From Viola odorata (taxonomy: Eukaryota > Streptophyta > Magnoliopsida > Malpighiales > Violaceae): a stretch of 64,000 nucleotides of DNA. Below the pieces are notes generated by a model, which did not search any database, was not told where the DNA came from, and saw nothing but the letters and a program-made list of their open reading frames with translations. The position numbers and the translations under genes were made by a program. Location of the stretch: NCBI GenBank assembly GCA_963691705.1, contig OY829542.1, forward strand, positions 38,984,579 to 39,048,578, given 5' to 3'. This document shows, one piece after another, positions 56,668 through 64,000 of the stretch (position 1 is its first letter; each line of letters begins with the position of its first letter).

Positions 56668-59600
56668 TCAGTGGAATTGTTATTCTTGGTTGTAGACCTA
56701 TCACTACCCTATAATGCTATACTCGGGCGGCCATACCTCAACCGCTTTGGAGCTGCAATATCGCAAAAACACCTAAGGATGAAATATCCTTCATGGGATG
56801 GAGTAGTCTCAATCAAAGGAGACCAGAAGTTAGCTGCCGAGTGCTACTTACTCATGACTCAGAAGAGTTGCGACCGTTACGTATGCATGAGTAGTCTCAA
56901 TCGTGGATGATCGTGGATGATCCCTTTGAAGATAGAGAGGAAAAGCGCACTCAACCAGTAGATAAGATGAGGTCAGTCCCCGTTAGCGGGGTCGAGGAAG
57001 CAAACTTTCTGGTTAGCAAAAAATTAAGTTAAGAGGAAAATGCACAGTTAGCTCGATTATTGAACAAGTGCAAAGGAGAATTCACGTGGAAGCCAGCGGA
57101 TATGCCTAGAATTTTGTGAGAAATAGCGAAACACCGACTAAACGTTGACCCCAACGCCAAGCCTGTTCAGCAAAAGTGGTGAGTTTTCTCTCCAGAAAAG
57201 GTAGTAGCCATCTTGAAAGAAATATTGAAACTTATGGACGCTGGTTTCAGAAAAGGTAGTAGCCATCTTGAAAGAAATATTGAAACTTATGGACGCTGGT
57301 TTCATCCGAGAAGTCCAATACCCAACGTGGTTGGCAAATCCTGTCTTAATTCCAAAACCTAATAGAGATTGGCGTATGTGCATTGATTTTACTGATTTGA
57401 ATGATGCCTGCCCCAAAGATTGCTATCCTCTTCCTCGAATCGATCAGTTGGTCGACCAAACTACTGGGTACGCCTATCTAAGCTTGTTAGACGCCAATTC
57501 GGGATATCACCAAATCCCCATGGCTGTGGAAGATGAAGAAAAGACTGCCTTCATCACTCCAAAGGCCACTTACTGTTATACGGCGATGCCGTTTGGCCTA
57601 TTCATCGTCCAGTATTCTTTGTTAGCCACGTACTGAAAGACGCCGAGTTACGGTACGCTCGCATTGAGAGAGTGGCGTTTGCCCTAGTACAGGCAACGTG
57701 GAAGATGGAACGGTACTTCCAAGCTCATCCTATTGTAGTACTCACTGATCAGCCATTGAGGAAAATTTTTAGGAAACCTGAGTCTTCAGGAAGAATGTTG
57801 ATATGGGCAATTGAACTCGAACAATATGGGTTGCAATACAAGGCTAGACCGTCCATTAAAGCCCAAGCGTTAGCAGACTTCATGGTCGAATGCATATTTG
57901 CACAAGATCCACCGATGGACCCACCGGAAGGGGAGGTAGAAGACTCAGACCTCCCGTCCCCAGACACATACACTGACCCGTGGATCATCCACGTAGACGG
58001 AGCCAAAAACCAAGAGTTAGCTGGCGCAGGAATTTTCATGGGTGGACCCAATGACATGCAGATATGCTACGCCATCAGAATTTTGCAACCACTGTCTAAT
58101 AACGTGGCTGAATACGAAGCGTTACTGGTAGGACTCTGGATAGGTAAGAGTTTCTCTGTCGAAACCACACACGACACAGGAATGGTGCGCGATCCACAAC
58201 TAATGATATGCGGAGACTCTAAACTGATAATAGATCAAGTCTTGGGAAACTCCCAAGCCAGAGAACCTATCATGATCCAATATCTCGCAAAAGTGAAGTG
58301 TGAGCTGATGGAAATGCAGAAAAAAGGCACTCAAGTCAGCTTTGAGCATATTCCCCGAGAAGACAATGCTGAGGCTGACAATCTTGCTAAAATGGCAGCC
58401 AACCCGGAAGCCTCCATACCTAAAGATGTATACTACGGGGAGATACCTGTACCTTCTTTCATGGAAGAACAAGTGTCGCTTTGCATGGAAGAAGCGGAGA
58501 ACGATTGGAGAATTCCTGTTGTAAAATATTTGAAGCATGATGAGTTACCAGCAGATAGTGCCGAAAAAAGGAAAATTTTGAAACAAGCGGCACGATGTAC
58601 ATACTACAATGGGGAGCTGATACGGAGATGTTTCTCCCATCCAGCTGCAAAGTGTATAACGGAGCAGGAAGGCCTCCACACCTTGCGAGAAATCCATGAA
58701 GGAATATGTGGCATGCACGTGCCTGGGGACACCCTAGCAGCACAGGTTTTTCGGTCGGGATTCTACTGGCCCACCATTAGCAGAGAGTGTCACAACTTTG
58801 TAAAAACCTGTCAGAAATTTCAGGAATTCGCTAAGATTCCCCGAAAACCTGCTGTGCAAATTTCAGAAATAGTCGCTCTTTACCCGCTTGCCAAATGGGG
58901 AATAGATATTTTGGGCCTGTTTCCAAAAGCCAAGTCTCAGTTGAAATTTGTGGTCGTGGCAGTAGACTATTTCACGAAATGGGCAGAAGCAGAAGCGGTA
59001 GCCAACATTACCACTGAAACAATCTGGCGTTTCTTCAAGTATCAGGTCATAATGTGATTCGAAACACCTCGCATATTGGTCAGCGACAATGGAACGCAAT
59101 TTATGAGCCAATTTTTCAGAAATTAGTGCGCAAAATTTTAGATCGAATAGAGATTCTCTTCTGTAGCGTACCCGCAAACCAATGGTCAGGCAGAAGTGAC
59201 CAATCGTAGTATCCTCAGTGGCATCAAAAGGAACCTGGAAGGTTCTAGAAAGAAATGGGCAGATGAACTGCCATACGTGATGTGGGCCTATCGCATGACC
59301 GTCAAAACCAGCACAGGAGAAACTCCTTTTGCGTTAGCCTTCGGCACCGAAGCTGTCGCGCCAGTAGAAATTGGCACTTTAAGCCTCCGAGTGGCATATT
59401 TTAAAGAAGAAATAAATGAAGAAAGGTTATGTGCTAACCTTGATACGCCACCAGAGGTACAAGAGAGGACTCTTTTGAAAACACTGCATTACAAAAGAAA
59501 AATGGCGCAATATCATAACAGACAAGTTAGAGAACGATTGCTCAAAATGGGAGATTTAGTACTCAGAGACAAGCGAGCGGCAGGGCAAAGCATGGGAAAG

Positions 59601-59741
59601 CCCAGTCCAAACTGGGACGGGCCATATCGTGTCACCCGCGTTGTCGGAAAGGGAGCATATCATTTGGAAACACTTGACGGTACCCCCTTACATAACTCTT
59701 GGAATATAGCTCGTTTGAAATTATATCATGCTAGAAACTGA
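56668..59741 (+). pseudogene. Plus-strand Tat pol: protease end, part of RT, RNase H, integrase
   Basis: Starts inside the protease (FLVVDLSLPYNAILGRPYLN, YPSWDGVVSIKGDQKLAAEC). RT follows with stops, then LMDAGFIREVQYPTWLANPV, WRMCIDFTDLNDACPKD, LSLLDANSGYHQI and AMPFGL. RT then jumps directly (about 57600) to HRPVFFVSHVLKDAELRYAR, so the catalytic YVDD half is deleted. RNase H (HVDGAKNQELAGAGI, NNVAEYEALLVGLWIG, GDSKLIIDQ) and integrase run openly from 57672 to 59057. The zinc motif is damaged (KTCQKFQ, second Cys lost). The core has WGIDILGLF, VSDNGTQF and NGQAEVTNRS. A clean C-terminal frame is 59196-59741. A 55-bp tandem duplication at 57193-57302 adds a frameshift. Confidence 0.92.
57193..57302 (+). 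repeat. 55-bp tandem duplication inside RT
   Basis: Unit starting CAGAAAAGGTAGTAGCCATC is present at 57193-57247 and 57248-57302 with no visible difference. Since 55 is not a multiple of three, it shifts the frame. Confidence 0.9.
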
Positions 59742-59845
59742 TCTCTCCCGTTTGATAAATGTTAGCATTGCTCTAAGGAATGAATCAAAAACATTCTTGG
59801 TGCATGTTGTGACTAGTAACATGCAGATAACGAAGAATGCCAGGA

Positions 59846-60245
59846 GTGAAAATCCTATCCTTGTGATGACTGGTCCTGATCAGACAACTCACTAAGACGA
59901 GGCACGCCCTGGCATAAATGTAGCGTTGTGGTAACCGTGCTAACACAGACGGCCCATTAAGACGAGGCACGCCCCGGCATCCTTGGGAATGAAAATCCTA
60001 TCCTTGTAGCAACCGTGGTCACATAGACGGACCATTAAGATGAGGCACGCCCCAAGGAGATAGTAACTCCATCCTGGAAGTGAAAATCCTATCCTTGTGG
60101 CAACCGTGCTCACACAGACGAACCACTAAGATGAGGCACGCTCTAGAGACGTGAGGTTTCAACGCTTGGGAGTGAAAACCCTATCCTTGTGATGACCGGT
60201 CCTGATCAGACAGCTCACTAAGACGAGGCACACCCCAAGCCGACC
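59846..60245 (+). repeat. Five-unit tandem array in the 3' UTR of the plus-strand Tat element
   Basis: Units share GTGAAAATCCTATCCTTGTG and ACTAAGACGAGGCACGCC, the reverse complement of the array at 53559-53975. Starts are near 59848, 59928 (lacking the first part), 59990, 60080 and 60174. Outer units carry GGTCCTGATCAGACA and inner units CAACCGTGCTCACA. Confidence 0.88.
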
Positions 60246-60954
60246 GTTGGCATTTGAAATAAAGAGAGATCCCAGCTAGTAACCGAGCGGTTGATACCCG
60301 GTGAAGTTGAGCTGGAGAGATGTCTCTATCGCAACAATAATATCATGGCAAGACCAAACTTAGCAAGGCTAAGCGATCCCCTAACAACAAAGGGTGGCAT
60401 TAAGCTGTACACAGCATGAGCAGAGATGATATTGATTCGTCCTCTAAAACATCATCAAAGAACTAATGATAAGGCAGCGTTATTGTGGCTACCGCAGAAA
60501 TACCATGTCTCTAAAGACAGAAATATCTTGACAACTCACAGATGACGCGTTGTGATAGAGATACGCATAAACGCCGTGGTCGTTTAACCACATGAGGAAT
60601 AATGACCACATCACCTTGATTTTAGTAATGATGTCTACTAACTATATTGTGACAGTAATATTATGAAGCAAGATTGGCAAAAACATTTTAGACAAAAAGG
60701 CAGTAGCATAAAGAAAAGCCGATATTGTCAATATTACAAAACATCCTCAAAGGATAGACGAAGATATGCCAACGGCAAAAATCAAAAAGTAAGGCACGAA
60801 GGCTAAGAAGCGGCTGACGTATTGTCCCCTCCTTGCCCGACGACCCTTCCGTTATAAAAATCCTCGTCGGTCACGTATTGTCAACTCGAAGGGTGTCTAC
60901 CCCATAATGATGCATGAAACCATCTGACATGATCATCGCTCCCTCCTTCATGTA
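60246..60954. other. Spacer between the array and accessory gene E
   Basis: No coding frame supported, apart from 60850-60954. On the minus strand that end still matches gene D past gene E's stop (IMSDGFMHHYGVDTLRVD against IMSDCFVQLYGEEVFRVED in D). Gene E therefore originally extended further. Confidence 0.5.
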
Positions 60955-61886
60955 CTAACGACATTTCTCAGAAGAAAGGCTAAGCTCGGCAGACAACTCA
61001 GCGTTCCTACACCTTTCCGACTCTAGCTCGACCTCTTTCTCAGAAAGGCGTGTGTTTAGAGCAACACCCCTCTGTTTTTCTTCTTCCAAGGCAAGCTTAG
61101 CGGCCTCCGCCTCTCGCCTAGCAGTTTCTACCTCTCGTTTGGCAGCAGTTGCAGCATCTAGAAGCCCCTGATGCTCAGTCGTCAGTCTATCTATCTCCCT
61201 TTGTTTGTTTGCTGCCTCCTTAGCGTTATCCTCATCCAAGTAATGGAGATGGTAGAAGGAAGAGAATAGTTGAGAACGAAGGAAATTTATACGCTCCTGG
61301 TGGCCCTTAGCCAAAAATGTATCCCTTTCCCCTTGATGCGACATTATTTGAGCCGCCAGTAGAGACGTAGACGCAAGGACAACGTCATCACTATCAGTCC
61401 CCGTAACTTGGAAAGCTTTCTCCCTAAAGGCACTCAAGCTAACTTGATGAGTAGCAAGACTGGGAGGAGTGTAGGTACTGACGCCAACCATCAGATCAGA
61501 AGCAGAGCTGCCCCTTGCGGCAGGGGGTGGGGACATAGGAACAAAAGATAAGGTAGGAGGAGAAGGAGGGTGGTTAGCAGAGCCCCCCATATCAGAAACA
61601 AAAGACCCACCCCCACCAAACGCCCCAAAACCCAGCATATCCGAGTTAAAACCCGCAACAGTAGAGGAAGAATGAAGCGGAGAATCAACAAAGTTCTGAA
61701 GGTCGCTACCAAGGTTAGCACCTCGAGATTGCTCGAGAAGCGCACCATCTTCCGTGGAAATTATTAAAGGAGGATTAACGCCAGACGATGATGGTCGTGA
61801 CAGGCCTTCTTCTGGCGGTTCGCGAGGGAACTTGCGATCGACATATCTTCGTCATGAAGAGAATGAGCGGAAGCAGCGTTAATTTC

Positions 61887-61958
61887 CTAAAGAAATAAAA
61901 TATAGTAAGAAAGCTAAGAGAGGAACAAAGAAAGCGGTAGGGCCAATGGATAAAATAC
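61887..61958 (-). other. Intron 2 of accessory gene E
   Basis: 72 bases, donor CTCAG|GTATTTTATC and acceptor TTTATTTCTTTAG. The following exon start (GAAATTAACGCTGCTTCCGC) aligns with the sequence after gene D intron 2 (GATACTGTTGCTGCCTCTGC). Confidence 0.65.
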
Positions 61959-62281
61959 CTGAGTAGAAGGAGAAATCAAGGGAATTCCGGAAGGAATTGT
62001 ACCAGTAGTCACTTCTGAAGAAGCGGTAGCTTGGGAAAGAGCGGGATGTGCAACGCTTGCTTTTTTGCTTCTTTTCCTCTTTGCGACGTGTGCTCTCGAA
62101 GACGATGCTTGAGCAGTGTCGAGGGTGACAGCAACCCTTTGAGAAGGCGGCATGACCAAAGTAACAGCGGTAGCCCCCTCTTCAGCAATACCAGCAGTAG
62201 CAGCGGCATCCTGCTCTCTTTTCTTTTGCTCTCTTTTCTTTTTCCTCCGAATATATTCAGGCTCCTAACCAGGCAGAACCA

Positions 62282-62351
62282 CTGCATATTTATGAAAAAT
62301 GTTAGCGTTAGTACTTCCCAACAACACAAAGAAAGGAGGGTAAATACTCAC
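62282..62351 (-). other. Intron 1 of accessory gene E with TACTAAC branch site
   Basis: 70 bases, GTGAGTATTTACC...AATATGCAG on the minus strand, with AGTACTAACGCTAACAT at 62299-62315. This matches the gene D intron in donor, branch block and position. Confidence 0.8.
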
Positions 62352-63066
62352 CCATTTTACATTTATAACATCCACTCCGTTAGCCACTTTACGAGTGTCA
62401 ACGCTAAAGTCCAGTTGAAGCAGCATCTTTAACCAACCATCCTCTAGATCGGAAAGTGGTTTTCTGCTACCCCAAGCCCCATCTTTAATCTCCTCATTAA
62501 AGCCGGTTCTCCACAAGCAGGTCAACAACAAAAAATCCTTCTTTCCAGCTAGAAATAGAAGACTCAATACCCATGAGTTTCCAGGTGAATGGCTTCAGCG
62601 AGTTATCGTCATAGTGGGGCGATATCGATATCACCCCTTTACGAGAATATAACTAGAAAATATTGTGGAGCAACGCTAGGGAAGGGGACTCAATTTCTTT
62701 GAACTGGCATAACGCCGCAAGAGCACTAACAACGCAAATTGCGTTAGGCCTCAGTTGAGCCGGATTTAAGTCTGAATCGACCAACAGTAGTTTTACAAGT
62801 GGGTCAAGGGGAAGCCGAAACCCATGATCGAACAATTTGGCATACAATATCCTACTAGTATCAGGCAATTCACTATTAAGGCAAAGCGGCTCAGAAGCAA
62901 CATGAACGGAGTAACCCTTAGGAAGTTGAACATTGAACGCGGCCAATCTACGATGAACTAAGGGCAAGGTATAGAGAGAAGTAGGTGTGTTGTCGATCTT
63001 TTCTTCCCCAACAGATCTTTGAGAGCTTTCTTCCCCAACAGACTTTTTAGAACGAGTCTTTTCCAT

Positions 63067-63358
63067 AACTAATAAAAAGAAGAAAGTAAAAGAAGGAAAT
63101 GATGCGTGTACCTTCGTCAAAGAAACACCAGAGATCCCAGAACAAAGAAGAAGGAGCGGCGTGAGTTATTTTTCAGAAAGAAGCAACGAGCGAGAAAAGA
63201 GCTAAAAAATAAAAGAGGAGGCGGGGAAAACATTATATATAACCCTAAAAGGGTCAAAAGGCGTGACCAGTTGACAACTGACACCTGGCGAGGTGGCGTG
63301 GCGAAGAACGCGACATGAGCGAAAGACCTAAATTTTGAAAACGGTGAGAGCACCAATT
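63067..63358. promoter_or_regulatory. Promoter region of gene E and LTR edge
   Basis: On the minus strand a TATATAA box near 63233-63240 lies about 170 bases before the gene E ATG. On the plus strand GAGGAGGCGGGGAAAA (63207-63222) is purine-rich. Next to the LTR edge the minus strand reads AATTGGTGCTCTCACCG, which could be a tRNA primer binding site and would imply the opposite element orientation. Confidence 0.4.
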
Positions 63359-64000
63359 TGATAATGATTTGTCTTCTGCCGAAGGATGTATGGCGAAGCA
63401 GTTCTTCTCAGATCAGTGTACGCGACGGTCCACAGTACCTGGAATGCGCCGGAGGGGGTCTTCGGCGGAAACACTCCGATGCTTAAGTCAGTAGGTGTAC
63501 TGAAATTGGCAGAGTTTTGGCTAGTCAAGTCCGCTTACCTGCCTCCTTTGTGGGGGAGGTATTTATAGAAGAAAGGGGGCGTTCCCGCCCGAGTAAACGG
63601 GTACGGAGCTATCGCTCGCGTTAGGGTCTGTGGTTCGCCCTTATCATGATACGCTACCATGGCGGTAGGTGTTTTAGGTAGATATTGCCGCGGTAGGATA
63701 ATGGCCGGAGCGTTAATCCTGACGCGTGGTTTCCTCTGGGGGTGAGATAACTCCTTGAGCCAAGCAGGAGGTCCGTGAGAGGAGCCGGTAGGGCCCCGTT
63801 AGCCTCTGTAGCATTAGCCTTTGGGGAAGGTAGCAATCTTGTCCCTACCGTGGTGGTGCGAAACAGTAGCTATGCCTCTTCCCACCGGGTGATAGACGAA
63901 AATACCCTTTCTTTTAGGTGGATTGTTATCATAAGCCCAACTGAAAATGAGCCCGAGTGTTTACCAAGGGCTAACATTCCTTCTCTCACGGAGAGTCCCT
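63359..64000 (+). repeat. LTR-like copy Y of the Tat complex, runs out of the window
   Basis: Begins TGATAATGATTTG. An inverted partner TTATCA occurs at 63926-63931, but similarity to copy X continues past it (TAAGCCCAACTGAAAATGAG), so the LTR may extend beyond 64000. TATTTATAG near 63559 could be its TATA box on the plus strand. Confidence 0.5.

Larger units (their letters stand above)
60955..63066 (-). pseudogene. Accessory gene E, 'putative gypsy type transposon' family, two introns; antisense to the adjacent plus-strand pol
   Basis: Starts MEKTRSKKSVGEESSQRSVG at 63066, with a TATATAA on the minus strand near 63233-63240 upstream. Exon 1 (63066-62352) has LYAKLFDHGFRLPLDPLVKL, LNPAQLRPNAICVVSALAAL and WKLMGIESSISSWKEGFFVV. 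Exon 2 (62281-61959) has EPEYIRRKKKREQKKREQ. Exon 3 (61886-60955) has VSLSAFREKAFQVTGTDSDD, then a long Glu/Ala/Arg coiled coil (REIDRLTTEHQGLLDAATAA, KREVETARREAEAAKLALEE) and a stop at 60955. Introns are 62282-62351 and 61887-61958. One stop (TAG at 62653) and at least one frameshift near 62510 disable exon 1. Role unknown; the coiled coil suggests oligomerisation. Confidence 0.7.

Noticed and set aside
1..64000. tRNA or rRNA genes
   Set aside because: No cloverleaf-compatible segment with A and B box motifs or rRNA core was noticed; tRNA-like sequence appears only as primer binding sites. A tRNAscan run would be needed to exclude one fully.

Overview
This is nuclear DNA of a flowering plant, most likely a eudicot. 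Two genes with plant-type GT-AG introns sit at the left edge. The rest, from about 6.6 kb on, is almost entirely transposable elements, dominated by Ty3/gypsy LTR retrotransposons of the Athila and Tat/Ogre lineages. No bacterial, organellar, tRNA, rRNA or CRISPR features were recognised.

Layout. (1) 1-5.3 kb: a convergent gene pair, a five-exon pectinesterase (+, 5' end probably cut by the window) and a three-exon LSM3 homologue (-). I reconstructed both by splicing; both read without a break. (2) 5.3-8.2 kb: AT-rich intergenic DNA with a Helitron-like pair of tandem 5' ends and one 3' hairpin. (3) 8.2-43.9 kb: nested retrotransposons. The framework is an older, unclassified or Ogre-like sequence (8.24-9.46, 29.45-35.0 and 41.46-43.9 kb, minus strand where coding). 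It carries a 53-54 bp minisatellite and an Ogre-type RNase H/integrase remnant. An Athila element (9464-29452, minus strand) lies in it, and a second Athila of the same family (13016-25254, minus strand, target duplication CTCGC) lies inside the first one's pol. A further element with gag but no pol (35001-41459, target duplication GTAGC) interrupts the Ogre-like DNA. (4) 43.9-64 kb: a Tat-lineage complex. Two truncated pol regions lie head to head (minus 54068-56667, plus 56668-59741) with a breakpoint at about 56667/56668. Each is followed outward by a five-unit tandem array and then by an accessory gene on the opposite strand to its pol (plus 50323-52640; minus 60955-63066). More plus-strand gene-like units lie further left (47324-49713, 46361-46777, 45307-45837).

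How the parts relate. The pectinesterase and LSM3 genes look functional and unrelated in role. All retrotransposon proteins I could read carry stops, frameshifts or deletions, so nothing here looks autonomous now. The most interesting signal is the set of antisense accessory genes in the Tat complex. They resemble the 'putative gypsy type transposon' family and have TATA-like boxes. A short spliceosomal intron sits at a corresponding place in three copies, and two of these share a TACTAAC branch-point block. This suggests a separately transcribed and spliced gene carried against the sense of the element. All boundaries, identities and family names come from reading the sequence by eye and recalling family motifs; no database search was possible.
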